This document shows, one piece after another, positions 1 to 8,279 of a stretch of DNA of 64,000 nt. A program made the position numbers and the translations under genes. This stretch comes from Streptomyces fungicidicus (GTDB taxonomy: Bacteria; Actinomycetota; Actinomycetes; Streptomycetales; Streptomycetaceae), in the NCBI RefSeq assembly GCF_003665435.1, contig NZ_CP023407.1, positions 4,947,501 to 5,011,500 of the forward strand. Direction: 5' to 3'. The notes below the pieces were generated by a model, which was not told the DNA's origin, searched no databases, and saw nothing but the letters and a program-made list of their open reading frames with translations. Every line of letters starts with the position of its first letter. Position 1 is the stretch's first letter.

Positions 1-623
1 GCCTGGAGAGCGGCTTCCCCGCGCCCGGCCAGGTCCTCGTCGACCGGGCGTCCAGCCGCACCTTCGGACTGCTGAACTCCTCCGGCTCCAAGGTCGCCAC
101 CCTGCGCGCCGACCGGCTCGTCTACGCGACCATGACCGACACGGACGCGGCGATCTACCGGCTGGGCACGACGTACGCGCAGATCAAGAGCGCGTACGGC
201 ATCGACGCGCTGAAGCTGAGCGGCACCCGTCCGGCGGCCGGCACCTCCATCAGCGTGGTGTCCGGCTACTGGAAGCGGATCTACAACTGCTCCATCGACG
301 GATTCGCGTACCGCATGAAGGAGGGCGACTGGACCTGGAAGGACTCGGTCCGTTACACCTCCGCCTGCAACACCATCGGCGGCACCTCCGGTTCACCGGT
401 CGTCGACGCCGCCACCGGCCAGGTGGTCGCCGTCAACAACACCGGCAACACGGACGGCGAGCGCTGCACGGTCAACAACCCGTGCGAGGTCGACGCGAAC
501 GGGCAGGTCACGGTCCGCAAGGGCATCAACTACGCCCAGCAGACGTATCTGTTCCCCGCCTGCTTCGGCGCGGACAACAGGCTCGACCTGAGTGCGAGCG
601 GCTGCGCCGTCCCCAAGCCGTAG
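1..623 (+). CDS. Secreted trypsin-like serine protease, C-terminal part
   Basis: The last 206 residues of a serine protease are present; the start, and presumably the signal peptide and the catalytic His and Asp, lie left of the window. The reading frame is open from base 3. The motif GGTSGSPV near visible residue 131 holds the nucleophilic serine of chymotrypsin/V8-type peptidases. Paired cysteines just upstream, and further cysteines near the C-terminus, suggest disulphides and export. The role would be extracellular protein digestion. It is convergent with the D-aminoacylase gene, with only 18 bp between stop codons. The exact subfamily cannot be set from this fragment. Confidence 0.8.
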   Translation, partial: LESGFPAPGQVLVDRASSRTFGLLNSSGSKVATLRADRLVYATMTDTDAAIYRLGTTYAQIKSAYGIDALKLSGTRPAAGTSISVVSGYWKRIYNCSIDGFAYRMKEGDWTWKDSVRYTSACNTIGGTSGSPVVDAATGQVVAVNNTGNTDGERCTVNNPCEVDANGQVTVRKGINYAQQTYLFPACFGADNRLDLSASGCAVPKP

Positions 624-641
624 CCGGCCGGCGGCGGGCGG

Positions 642-2252
642 TCAGCGGGGAGACCTGCGGACCGCCCGTCCCGCCAGTACGTCCGTGCGCCGCCCGTCCT
701 CGATGACGAACCGCCCGTCGACCAGCACGTGCGGTATGCCCGTCGGAAGCGTCCGGGGCTCCTCGAAGGTGGAGCCGGCGGCGACGGTCTCCGGGTCGAA
801 GAGCACCAGGTCCGCCTTGTAGCCCTCACGGATCAGCCCCCGGTCCGGCAGCCGCAGCCGCGCGGCCGGCCGCGAGGTCAGGTGCGCGACGCACTCCTCC
901 AGCGACAGCACCCCCAGCTCCCGCACGTACCGGCCCAGATACTGCGGGAACGTGCCGTACGCGCGCGGGTGCGGCTTGGCGCCCTGGAGGATGCCGTCCG
1001 AGCCGCCGGTGTGCACCCGGTGCCGCATGATCGCCCGGACGTTCTCCTCGTGCCCCACGTGCTGGAGGATCGTCGGGGCGAGCCTGTCCTTCAGGAGCAG
1101 CTCCCGCGCGACCGCCCAGGGGGTCTCACCGCGCGCCCGCGCCGACTCCAGCACCGTACGGCCCACGTACCCGTCCAGCGCCGGATCGCCGACGCCCGAG
1201 ATCTCGATGGTCTCCCACTCCACGGGCACGCCGTGGCAGCCGTCCGAACCGGTGACCTCCAGATGGTGCCGGATCCGCTCGGCCGTCCCCTCGTCCGAGA
1301 GCCGCCGCAGGGTCTCCTCGGGTCCGCCCTCGCTCGCCCAGCTCGGCAGCAGCGCCACGAGGGTGGTGCAGCCGGGGGTGTAGGGGTAGGTGTCGAGGCT
1401 GATGTCGGCGCCCGCGTCCAGGGCCTCGTCCAGGAGGGTCAACAGCTCTGGCGCGCGGCCCTTGTTGACGCCGAAGTTCATCGTGGCGTGCGCCAGGTGC
1501 AGCGGGCAGCCCGCCTCCCGCGTCAGCGCCACCATCTCCTCGTACGCCTCCAGCGCGCCCGCGCCGTAGGAGCGGTGGTGCGGGCAGTAGTAGCCGCCGT
1601 AGGACGCCACCACCCGGCACAGTTCGGTCAGTTCGGCGTCCTTGGCGTACATCCCGGGCGTGTAGGTCAGCCCCGACGACATGCCGACGGCGCCCTGCTC
1701 CATGCCCTCGGCGACCAACCGCCGCATCCGGTCCAGCTCTTCGGGCGTGGCCTCCCGGTCCTCCCAGCCCACGGCGAGCGCGCGGACCGTGCCCTGCGGG
1801 ATCAGATAGGCGGCGTTGACCGCGATGCCCCGGTCGAGCCGGTCCAGGTACTCGCCCACCGACCGCCAGTCGAAGTCGATGTCGTCACCCGGGCCGTTCC
1901 AGCCGGCGATCGCCCGCCGCACCTCACCCAGCGTGCGGTCGTCGACCGGGGCGTACGACAGCCCGTCCTGGCCGAGGACTTCGAGGGTGACGCCCTGCGC
2001 GGCCTTGGCGCCGTGGTCGGGGTCGCGCAGCAGCGCCAGATCGCTGTGGGCGTGCATGTCGATGAAGCCGGGGGCCAGCACCAGCCCCTCGGCGTCCAGT
2101 TCGCGGCGGGCCCTCGGGCGCTGACAGCCCGCGTCCGCCGCCTCCTTCACGATGCCGGTGATGCGGCCGCCGTCCACCACGACGTCCGCGCGGTACGCGT
2201 GGTCGCCGGAGCCGTCCACGACGTCCGCGTCCCGGATGACCAGCTCTTCCAT
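642..2252 (-). CDS. N-acyl-D-amino-acid deacylase (D-aminoacylase), amidohydrolase family
   Basis: A 536-residue cytosolic enzyme predicted to hydrolyse N-acyl-D-amino acids to the free D-amino acid and a carboxylate. The metal-binding HAH of the amidohydrolase beta strand 1 is visible at residues 67-69 in the context FIDMHAHSD. The downstream HLAHATMN segment and the C-terminal SDG/HPR region are typical of D-aminoacylases and dihydroorotase-like deacylases, and the length matches the family (about 480-540). It lies 9 bp downstream of the PLP deaminase gene on the same strand, so the two are probably co-transcribed: this enzyme would release D-amino acids that its neighbour degrades. The substrate side chain is not predictable from sequence alone. 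Confidence 0.85.
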   Translation of the reverse strand: MEELVIRDADVVDGSGDHAYRADVVVDGGRITGIVKEAADAGCQRPRARRELDAEGLVLAPGFIDMHAHSDLALLRDPDHGAKAAQGVTLEVLGQDGLSYAPVDDRTLGEVRRAIAGWNGPGDDIDFDWRSVGEYLDRLDRGIAVNAAYLIPQGTVRALAVGWEDREATPEELDRMRRLVAEGMEQGAVGMSSGLTYTPGMYAKDAELTELCRVVASYGGYYCPHHRSYGAGALEAYEEMVALTREAGCPLHLAHATMNFGVNKGRAPELLTLLDEALDAGADISLDTYPYTPGCTTLVALLPSWASEGGPEETLRRLSDEGTAERIRHHLEVTGSDGCHGVPVEWETIEISGVGDPALDGYVGRTVLESARARGETPWAVARELLLKDRLAPTILQHVGHEENVRAIMRHRVHTGGSDGILQGAKPHPRAYGTFPQYLGRYVRELGVLSLEECVAHLTSRPAARLRLPDRGLIREGYKADLVLFDPETVAAGSTFEEPRTLPTGIPHVLVDGRFVIEDGRRTDVLAGRAVRRSPR

Positions 2253-2261
2253 CCCGGCCTC

Positions 2262-3527
2262 CTAGAAGAACGTACGGATGTAGTCGACCACCGTGCCGTC
2301 GGCCTCCGCCACGGGGATGAGCACCCATTTGTCGAACGAGGTGCAGGGGTGGGACAGACCCAGCCCCACCCAGTCGCCGACCTCCAGACGGGCCTCGGCG
2401 TCGGTGCGCAGCCACGCGTGCTGGTCGGACAGTCCTGTCACCGAGATCCCGTCGGCCGGGCGCTCGCCGCCGTCCCGGCGCACCACCTGGGCGACCGGCA
2501 GATCCAGGTCGTAGGCCGCGTCCCGCTTGCCCGCGTTGGTGAACGCCTGCTCGGGGGAGGGCCGGGACACCACCTGCGTCCAGAGCCGGAACGCCGGCTC
2601 CAGCGCGCCCTCCTCGGGGACCCGGTTGAAGGGGGTCAGCTCGCGGTAGTGGCCGTCGTCGTGCGAGACGTACGCCCCCGAGCGCAGCAGCTTCAGCACG
2701 GGGGAGGAGAGCTCCGGGATCCCGGCGAACACGTCCGCCACCGCGTCGAACCAGGCGCTGCCGCCCGCGCTCACCACGATCTCGTCGAGCCCCGCGAACC
2801 GCCCCGCCCTGTCGAAGTCCACGGCGAGCGCCACCAGCCGGCGCAGCCAGGACCGCACCCGCTCCGGGTCGGCCCGCGGCACCTCGCCCTCGTACCCGGC
2901 GACCCCGGCCAGCCGCAGCGTCCGCGCACCCGCCACGGCGTCGGCGACGGCGGCGCACTCCGCCTCCGTCCGCACCCCGGTACGGGCGCCCTCGCCGGCG
3001 GCGAGCTCGACGACTACGTCGACCGGGCGCGAGGCGCCGCTCAGCGCCTCGTCCATCAGCTCGACCCCGCGCACGGAGTCGACGTAGCAGAGGAAACGGA
3101 AGCCGGGGTCGGCGTCCAGCCGGCCCGCGACCCACTTCAGGGCCGCCGTGTCCACCAGCTCGTTGGCGAGGAACACCCGCTGGATCCCGTACGCCCGCGC
3201 CACCCGCACCTGGTGCGGAACCGCGAGCGTGATGCCCCAGGCGCCGTGCTCGATCTGGCGCCGGAAGAGCTGCGGGGCCATGGAGGTCTTGCCGTGCGGC
3301 GCGAAGGCGAGCCCGTGCCGGGCCGCGTACGTCTCCATCAGCCTCAGGTTGTGCGCCAGCCGCTCTGCGGAGAGCGCGAGCACGGGAGTGGTGAAGCCGT
3401 CGGTGAAGAGGTTGCGGCGCTGGGCGGCGAGCTCGCCGACGGTCAGCCCCTCGGCGTCCGGCGGGAGGCCCTTGAAGCGGTGGTCGACCCGTTCCTCGGC
3501 GAGGCGGGTGAGAGCGTCGAGGGCCAT
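2262..3527 (-). CDS. PLP-dependent amino acid deaminase, D-serine dehydratase/D-threonine aldolase-like
   Basis: A 421-residue fold-type III (alanine-racemase-like) PLP enzyme. The Schiff-base lysine is K80 in the motif APHGKTSMAP, as in D-threonine aldolases and eukaryotic-type D-serine dehydratases. The C-terminal motif SHPC (His393, Cys395) matches the zinc site of that group. The expected reaction is deamination or aldol cleavage of a D-3-hydroxyamino acid, giving a 2-oxo acid and ammonia by way of an enamine. A clear AGGAGG ribosome site (3533-3538) precedes the ATG. It heads the minus-strand pair with the D-aminoacylase and is divergent from the kinase-IclR-RidA operon, whose RidA would hydrolyse the enamine intermediate (inference). 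Confidence 0.8.
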   Translation of the reverse strand: MALDALTRLAEERVDHRFKGLPPDAEGLTVGELAAQRRNLFTDGFTTPVLALSAERLAHNLRLMETYAARHGLAFAPHGKTSMAPQLFRRQIEHGAWGITLAVPHQVRVARAYGIQRVFLANELVDTAALKWVAGRLDADPGFRFLCYVDSVRGVELMDEALSGASRPVDVVVELAAGEGARTGVRTEAECAAVADAVAGARTLRLAGVAGYEGEVPRADPERVRSWLRRLVALAVDFDRAGRFAGLDEIVVSAGGSAWFDAVADVFAGIPELSSPVLKLLRSGAYVSHDDGHYRELTPFNRVPEEGALEPAFRLWTQVVSRPSPEQAFTNAGKRDAAYDLDLPVAQVVRRDGGERPADGISVTGLSDQHAWLRTDAEARLEVGDWVGLGLSHPCTSFDKWVLIPVAEADGTVVDYIRTFF

Positions 3528-3546
3528 CGGAACCTCCTGATCAGCT

Positions 3547-3567
3547 GTGTTGCATTTCTTGCAACAC
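3547..3567. promoter_or_regulatory. Perfect inverted repeat, probable IclR-family operator
   Basis: The 131-bp divergent gap holds GTGTTGCA-TTTCT-TGCAACAC, an 8-bp perfect palindrome with a 5-bp centre. The core TTGCA..TGCAA resembles sites bound by IclR-family regulators, and an IclR gene lies in the adjacent operon. It sits 20 bp upstream of the deaminase start and 92 bp upstream of the kinase start, so it could control both directions. This part of the gap is also more AT-rich than its surroundings. Binding by the neighbouring regulator is inferred. Confidence 0.7.
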
Positions 3568-3658
3568 TCATTGCGTATATCGCTTACCGCTGTCTAACAT
3601 CTCGGCCACGTGCGGTCAACGGACCGTGCCCCGCCACCGGACGAGGAGCCCCGTCATC

Positions 3659-4804
3659 GTGACCGCCACCGGAGCCCGCAACGCCCCCGACGTCGTGGAC
3701 GTCGTCGCGCTCGGCGAGTCCATGGTGACGTTCCTGCCCTCCCGGCCGGGCCGCCTCGCCGACGTCCCCTCCTTCGACCGGGGCATCGGCGGCGCCGAGT
3801 CCAACGTGGCCTGCGTGCTCGCGGCGGCGGGGCACACCGCCCGGTGGGTCGGCAGGGTCGGCGCCGACGGCTTCGGCGACCACCTGGTCGAGGCGATCGG
3901 CGGATACGGCGTCGACGTGTCCCACGTCCGCCGCGACCCGCGCCGCCCGACCGGCATCTACTTCCGCACCGCCGGGGACCGCTCCACCGACGCCCACGAG
4001 GTCGCGTACTACCGCGCGGGCTCGGCGGCCTCCGCGATGTCGCCGGCCGGCGTCGACCTGGACGCCCTGCGGGCCGGACGCGTCCTGCACCTGTCCGGCA
4101 TCACGGCGGCGCTCTCCTCCGACTGCCTGGACCTGCTGCGCGAGCTGACCGCCCCCCGCCCCGGCCGCCCCCTGATCTCCTTCGACGTGAACCACCGCCC
4201 GGGCCTGTGGCGGGACACCCACGGCCCCGAGGTCCTGCTGGACCTGGCACGCGGCGCGGACCTCGTCTTCGTGGGCGAGGACGAGGCGGAGGAAGCCTGG
4301 GGCATCACAGGCGGCCCCGCCCGAATCCGCCAAGCCCTCCCCGAACCACAAACACTGGTGGTCAAACAAGGAGCACGGGGCGCAGTCGCCTTCCGCCACT
4401 CCGCGGGCAGTCGTGCCGCTGGGGCGGCACGGGTGGGCGCGGACGGCACCCCGCAAGCGCCGGGCCGCGCGACCAACCCCCGCCCAGCACCAGCACCGGC
4501 CACCTTCGAACCCGCCCTGCACGTGGACGTCGTCGCGACAACCGGCGCCGGCGACGCCTTCGCCGCCGGCTTCCTCTCCGCCACCCTGCGCGACCTGCCG
4601 GTCCGGGACCGGCTGAGGCACGGCCACCTCACCGCCGCAGCCGCCCTCACCGCCCCCGGCGACCTCGCCGCACCCCCCGCCCGCGCCCACGCCGACCGCC
4701 TGGCCGCCCTCGACGACACCGCGTGGGGGACACTGCGACTCGGCCCCGGCTGGACACGAGCCGATGAACACGAGGGGCCCGAGAAGGAGGCACGCACCCC
4801 ATGA
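3659..4804 (+). CDS. PfkB-family sugar-acid kinase (2-dehydro-3-deoxygluconate kinase-like) with in-frame repeat insertion
   Basis: A 381-residue ribokinase/PfkB-fold kinase. The N-terminal ALGESMVTFLP and GGAESNVA segments bind sugar, and the C-terminal TTGAGDAFAAGF holds the anion hole and catalytic Asp. The GntP permease and IclR gene nearby suggest a sugar acid such as 2-keto-3-deoxygluconate. The GTG at 3659 is chosen because GAGGAG sits about 10 bp upstream; the GTG at 3626 has no ribosome site. Residues 248-282 are odd: a glycine/alanine/proline-rich stretch between QGARGAVAFRH and FEPALHVDVV that most kinases lack. It is encoded by an interspersed repeat also found at 40142-40242. Whether the enzyme is still active is unknown. 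The gene overlaps iclR by 4 bp (ATGA). Confidence 0.82.
   Translation: MTATGARNAPDVVDVVALGESMVTFLPSRPGRLADVPSFDRGIGGAESNVACVLAAAGHTARWVGRVGADGFGDHLVEAIGGYGVDVSHVRRDPRRPTGIYFRTAGDRSTDAHEVAYYRAGSAASAMSPAGVDLDALRAGRVLHLSGITAALSSDCLDLLRELTAPRPGRPLISFDVNHRPGLWRDTHGPEVLLDLARGADLVFVGEDEAEEAWGITGGPARIRQALPEPQTLVVKQGARGAVAFRHSAGSRAAGAARVGADGTPQAPGRATNPRPAPAPATFEPALHVDVVATTGAGDAFAAGFLSATLRDLPVRDRLRHGHLTAAAALTAPGDLAAPPARAHADRLAALDDTAWGTLRLGPGWTRADEHEGPEKEARTP
4401..4505 (+). repeat. Interspersed repeat element, copy 1 (inside the kinase gene)
   Basis: About 105 bp beginning CCGCGGGCAGTCGTGCCGCT and ending near GCACCAGCACCGGCC. The reverse complement of 40142-40242 matches nearly the whole length with scattered mismatches. 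It contains a short hairpin (GTGCCGC..GCGGCAC). It is carried in frame with no stop codon and adds about 35 codons to the kinase. No transposase is present, so it behaves like a non-autonomous, REP/MITE-like Streptomyces repeat. Confidence 0.75.
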
Positions 4805-5565
4805 GCCAGACCGTAGACCGCGCCCTGAGCATCCTCCCGCTCCTCGCGGAGGGCCCCGCCGACCTCGGCCAGGTCGCCGACCGCCTCGGCGTGCACAAGT
4901 CCACCGCCCTGCGCCTCCTCCGCACCCTCCACGAGCACGGCATGGTCTACCGCCAGTCCGACCAGCGCTACCGCCTGGGCGCCCGCCTCTTCGCCCTCGC
5001 CCAGGAGGCGATGGAGAACCTCGACGTCCGCGAGATCGCCCACGCCCACCTCCTGCGCCTCAACGAGAAGTGCGGACACACCGTCCACCTAGCCGTGTAC
5101 GAGGAGAACGAGGTCCTCTACATCGACAAGGTCGAGAGCCGCTACCCGGTCCGCATGTACTCGCGGATCGGCAAGCCGGTGGCGATCACCGTCGCCGCCG
5201 TCGCCAAGCTCCTGCTCGCCGACCTCCCCGAGTACGAGCGCCGCGCCCTCGCGGAGAAGCTCGACTACCCCATGTACACGTCCCGTTCGACACCCCACGC
5301 CACCGCGTTCCTCCAGGAACTGGCCAAGGTGCGCGAACAGGGCTGGGCCACCGACCTCGGCGGCCACGAGGAGTCCATCAACTGCGTCGCCGCGCCGATC
5401 CGCGGCGCCGACGGCCGGGTGGTCGCCGCGATGTCGGTGTCCGCGCCGAACGTCGTCGTCACCGCCGACGAACTCCTCACCCTGCTCCCGCTGGTGCGCC
5501 GTACGGCGGACGCGATCAGCGGCGAGTACTCCGGCAGAACCCCAGTGAAGGACACCCCCGCATGA
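4801..5565 (+). CDS. IclR-family transcriptional regulator
   Basis: A 254-residue regulator with an N-terminal winged helix-turn-helix (about residues 5-65, with the recognition region VADRLGVHKSTALRLLRTL) and a C-terminal IclR effector domain (about 75-245). The effector domain carries the typical stretches EVLYIDKVES and GGHEESINCVAAPI. It probably represses or activates the surrounding catabolic genes in response to a small organic acid. It overlaps the kinase gene upstream and the ridA gene downstream by 4 bp each, so the three are translationally coupled. The palindrome at 3547-3567 is its most likely operator. Confidence 0.92.
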   Translation: MSQTVDRALSILPLLAEGPADLGQVADRLGVHKSTALRLLRTLHEHGMVYRQSDQRYRLGARLFALAQEAMENLDVREIAHAHLLRLNEKCGHTVHLAVYEENEVLYIDKVESRYPVRMYSRIGKPVAITVAAVAKLLLADLPEYERRALAEKLDYPMYTSRSTPHATAFLQELAKVREQGWATDLGGHEESINCVAAPIRGADGRVVAAMSVSAPNVVVTADELLTLLPLVRRTADAISGEYSGRTPVKDTPA

Positions 5566-5972
5566 CCGAGAAGATCGCGCTCACCCCCTCCACCCACACC
5601 ACCCCGCCCGCGAAGTTCTCCCACGGCGTCCGCAAGGGCAACATCCTCCAGGTCGCCGGCCAGGTCGGCTTCCTGCCCGCCGAGGAGGGCAAGCCGCCCA
5701 CGCCCGCCGGCCCGGCCCTGCGCGAGCAGACCCTCCAGACCCTCGCCAACGTCAAGGCGATCCTCGAGGAGGGCGGCGCGAGCTGGGACGACGTGATGAT
5801 GATCCGCGTCTACCTGACCGACGTGGACCACTTCGCGGAGATGAACGGCATCTACAACGCCTACTTCGAGGAGCAGGGCCTCACCCAGCCGCCCGCCGCC
5901 CGCACGACCGTCTACGTCGGTCTGCCCGCCGGCCTCCTCATCGAGATCGACGCGCTCGCCGTCCTCGGCTGA
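5562..5972 (+). CDS. ridA: RidA family enamine/imine deaminase
   Basis: A 136-residue YjgF/YER057c/UK114 (RidA) protein. The conserved arginine that binds the substrate carboxylate is visible in PPAARTTVYVGLP, and the C-terminal IEIDALAVL is typical. RidA proteins hydrolyse reactive 2-aminoacrylate-type enamines made by PLP dehydratases. That fits the D-serine-dehydratase-like enzyme across the divergent promoter. The ATG overlaps the iclR stop (ATGA). Confidence 0.9.
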   Translation: MTEKIALTPSTHTTPPAKFSHGVRKGNILQVAGQVGFLPAEEGKPPTPAGPALREQTLQTLANVKAILEEGGASWDDVMMIRVYLTDVDHFAEMNGIYNAYFEEQGLTQPPAARTTVYVGLPAGLLIEIDALAVLG

Positions 5973-6011
5973 CCCGCGCCTCCTCCCCCCACGCACCGCC
6001 GTACGACCTCA

Positions 6012-6047
6012 CGGCACGGCATCCCCCACCCCCGGGACGCCGTGCCG
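6012..6047 (+). terminator. Hairpin between ridA and the GntP gene
   Basis: CGGCACGGC pairs perfectly with GCCGTGCCG across an 18-nt loop. There is no U tract, so it may be a weak terminator, attenuator or mRNA-stabilising stem that lowers permease expression relative to the upstream genes. Confidence 0.4.
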
Positions 6048-6096
6048 CGATCCCCCCTGCCCGAAAGCACCATGCCCTTACCCAGAGGACCCCCGA

Positions 6097-7584
6097 ATGT
6101 CCCATCCGTCCCTCCTTCTCGCCGCCTCCGCGCCGGCGGAGACACCACCGCACACCGGAGGACTGCTCCTCTTCCTCGACGGCACCGCGGGCCTGCTGAC
6201 CGTCGCCGCCATCGGCATCGCCCTGTTGCTCTTCCTGATCATCAAGGTCAGGCTCCAGCCCTTCGTCGCGCTGCTCGGCGTCTCCATAGCCGTCGGCCTG
6301 CTGGCGGGTCTGTCGGTCACCGAACTCTTCGGCACCGTCCAGAGATCGGACGCGGTGTCCACCATCGAGTCCGGGATGGGCGGCATCCTCGGCCATGTCG
6401 CGATCATCATCGGCCTGGGCACGATGCTCGGCGCGATCCTCGAGGTCAGCGGCGGCGCGGAGGTGCTCGCGAGCCGGCTGCTCGGCCTGTTCGGCGAGAA
6501 GCGCGCCCCGCTCGCGATGGGCCTGACCGGCCTGATCTTCGGTATCCCGGTCTTCTTCGACGTCGGCATCTTCGTCCTCGCACCGATCGTCTACGCCGCC
6601 GCCAAGCGCTCCGGCAAGTCGATCCTGCTCTACTGCCTTCCGCTGCTCGCCGGTCTGTCCGTCACCCACGCGTTCCTGCCCCCGCACCCGGGCCCGGTGG
6701 CCGCCGCGGGGCTCCTCAAGGTCGACCTCGGCTGGGTCATCCTGATGGGCGTCGTCTGCGGTCTGCCGGCCGTCGCCGCCGCCTGGGTCTACTCCGCCTG
6801 GATCGGCAAGCGGATCTTCGTCGCCGTGCCGCAGGACATGGTCGAGGCCGCCCAGGAGGCCAAGGACGCCGTCGTCGCCGAGCAGCGCGCCTCCGGCGTC
6901 ACGCCGAAGGAGGCGCCGGTGCCGCTCGGCACGGTCCTCGGCATCATCGGCACACCGCTGGTCCTGATCCTCGCGGCGACCTTCTCCTCGATCGCGCTGG
7001 ACCCCTCCACCCTCCGCTCGGTCGTCGAGTTCTTCGGCCACCCCTTCGTGGCGCTCACCCTCGCCCTGTTCCTCGCGTACTACCTGCTGGGCATCCGGCG
7101 CGGCTGGTCCCGCAAGTCCCTGGAGACCGTCTCCACCTCCTCGCTGAAGCCGGTCGGCAACATCCTGCTGGTGGTGGGCGCGGGCGGGGTCTTCGGCGCC
7201 GTCCTCAAGGCCAGCGGCGTCGCCCAGGCACTCTCGGACACCTTCAACGACGTCGGCCTCCCGGTGATCGTCCTCTCCTACCTGATCTCCGTGGTGCTGC
7301 GGGTCGCGCAGGGCTCGGCGACCGTGGCCATCGTGACGACGGCGGGCATCGTGGCCCCGCTGCTGTCCGAGGGGGACCACTCGCAGGCCTTCGTCGCGCT
7401 GGTCATCATGGCCATCTCGGCGGGCTCGATCTTCGCCTCGCACGTCAACGACGGCGGCTTCTGGATGGTCGCCAAGTACTTCGGCATCAGCGAGCGGGAC
7501 ACCCTGAAGACGTGGACGGTGCTGGAGAGCGTGCTGTCCGTGGCCGGATTCGTGGTCGCCGCCGTGCTCAGCCTCGTGGTGTGA
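6097..7584 (+). CDS. GntP-family gluconate/sugar-acid:H+ symporter
   Basis: A 495-residue, highly hydrophobic membrane protein with about 12 or more predicted membrane segments. Family-typical stretches include the conserved GIPVFFDVGIFVL, the histidine motif HAFLPPHPGP and, near the C-terminus, SHVNDGGFW. GntP transporters import gluconate, 2-keto-3-deoxygluconate or related hydroxy acids with protons. An AGAGGA ribosome site lies 8 bp before the ATG. It is the last gene of the kinase-iclR-ridA operon, 124 bp after ridA, and probably brings in the substrate of the kinase. The exact substrate is not determined. Confidence 0.9.
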   Translation: MSHPSLLLAASAPAETPPHTGGLLLFLDGTAGLLTVAAIGIALLLFLIIKVRLQPFVALLGVSIAVGLLAGLSVTELFGTVQRSDAVSTIESGMGGILGHVAIIIGLGTMLGAILEVSGGAEVLASRLLGLFGEKRAPLAMGLTGLIFGIPVFFDVGIFVLAPIVYAAAKRSGKSILLYCLPLLAGLSVTHAFLPPHPGPVAAAGLLKVDLGWVILMGVVCGLPAVAAAWVYSAWIGKRIFVAVPQDMVEAAQEAKDAVVAEQRASGVTPKEAPVPLGTVLGIIGTPLVLILAATFSSIALDPSTLRSVVEFFGHPFVALTLALFLAYYLLGIRRGWSRKSLETVSTSSLKPVGNILLVVGAGGVFGAVLKASGVAQALSDTFNDVGLPVIVLSYLISVVLRVAQGSATVAIVTTAGIVAPLLSEGDHSQAFVALVIMAISAGSIFASHVNDGGFWMVAKYFGISERDTLKTWTVLESVLSVAGFVVAAVLSLVV

Positions 7585-7654
7585 GCCGTGGTGCGGTTGT
7601 AGGCGTCCGATAACGAAGTTGGGGGCTGGCTGTGTCCGGCACAGGTTTGTCGGC

Positions 7655-7660
7655 CATACT
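7655..7660 (+). promoter_or_regulatory. Possible -10 box for a leaderless transcript
   Basis: CATACT lies 8 nt before the GTG start at 7669, and no Shine-Dalgarno sequence is visible. That spacing would put the transcript start at or next to the start codon. No convincing -35 box was found. Confidence 0.35.
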
Positions 7661-7668
7661 CCTGCGGT

Positions 7669-8265
7669 GTGGAGCAGCGCATAGGTTCGAGCAGCCAGCC
7701 CCTGGAAGGCGCCGGATTCGACCCGGCATTCATCCCCGGGCTCACCTCACCCGCGTCCGGCCGTGAGGAGGACGCGAAGGCGGAGCAAGAGGACGCCGAG
7801 GACACCGGGGACACGGTCCCGGAGGAGGACGCCACGCCGGAGCCGGCGGCCGGCACGGACGCGGAGTCCGGCGAGGACTCCGCGCCCGCGGAGGCGGACC
7901 CCGACGGCCCCGTCTTCGAGGCGTCCGACCGCCGCGCCCGGGTCGTCGCCGACCACAGCGGTGTACGACTGCGCCTGGACGACCAGGAGTGCGAGTTCCG
8001 CTGGGACGAGATCGGCGCGGTGGAGACGGAGACCGCCCGCTTCGGCAAGCGCTGGACGGTCACCGTCCACACCCCCGACCGCCGGTGGTACCCGCTCGAG
8101 GTCGAGGCCGACTCCCGGAGCCGGTTCGCCGAGTGGGACACCGCCCTGGACGCGGTCCTCGACACGTACTTCGACGAGGACGCCGGCAGGTCCGCGGACG
8201 AGGACGCCCCCGGGACCTCCGAGGCCGCGGACGACTCCGGGGAGGCTTCCACCGACGGCAAGTAG
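7669..8265 (+). CDS. Acidic conserved protein of unknown function
   Basis: A 198-residue protein that I do not recognise. Residues 1-80 are very acidic and probably disordered (rich in Glu, Asp, Ala and Pro). Residues 85-165 look like one compact beta-rich domain, with RARVVADHSGVRLRLDD followed by CEFRWDEIGAVE and WTVTVHTPDRRWYPLEVE, a pattern reminiscent of PH-like folds. The tail is acidic again. There is no signal peptide or membrane segment. The GTG start has no ribosome site and may be leaderless. It is convergent with the carboxypeptidase gene, 14 bp apart. Confidence 0.75.
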   Translation: MEQRIGSSSQPLEGAGFDPAFIPGLTSPASGREEDAKAEQEDAEDTGDTVPEEDATPEPAAGTDAESGEDSAPAEADPDGPVFEASDRRARVVADHSGVRLRLDDQECEFRWDEIGAVETETARFGKRWTVTVHTPDRRWYPLEVEADSRSRFAEWDTALDAVLDTYFDEDAGRSADEDAPGTSEAADDSGEASTDGK

Positions 8266-8279
8266 CGCGCACCCGGCGG

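Noticed and set aside
729..3662. A 977-codon open frame on the plus strand opposite the D-aminoacylase and deaminase genes
   Set aside because: It is an antisense shadow caused by high GC. The minus-strand frames carry clear enzyme motifs, while this one is Arg/Pro/Gly/Val/His-rich with no domain.
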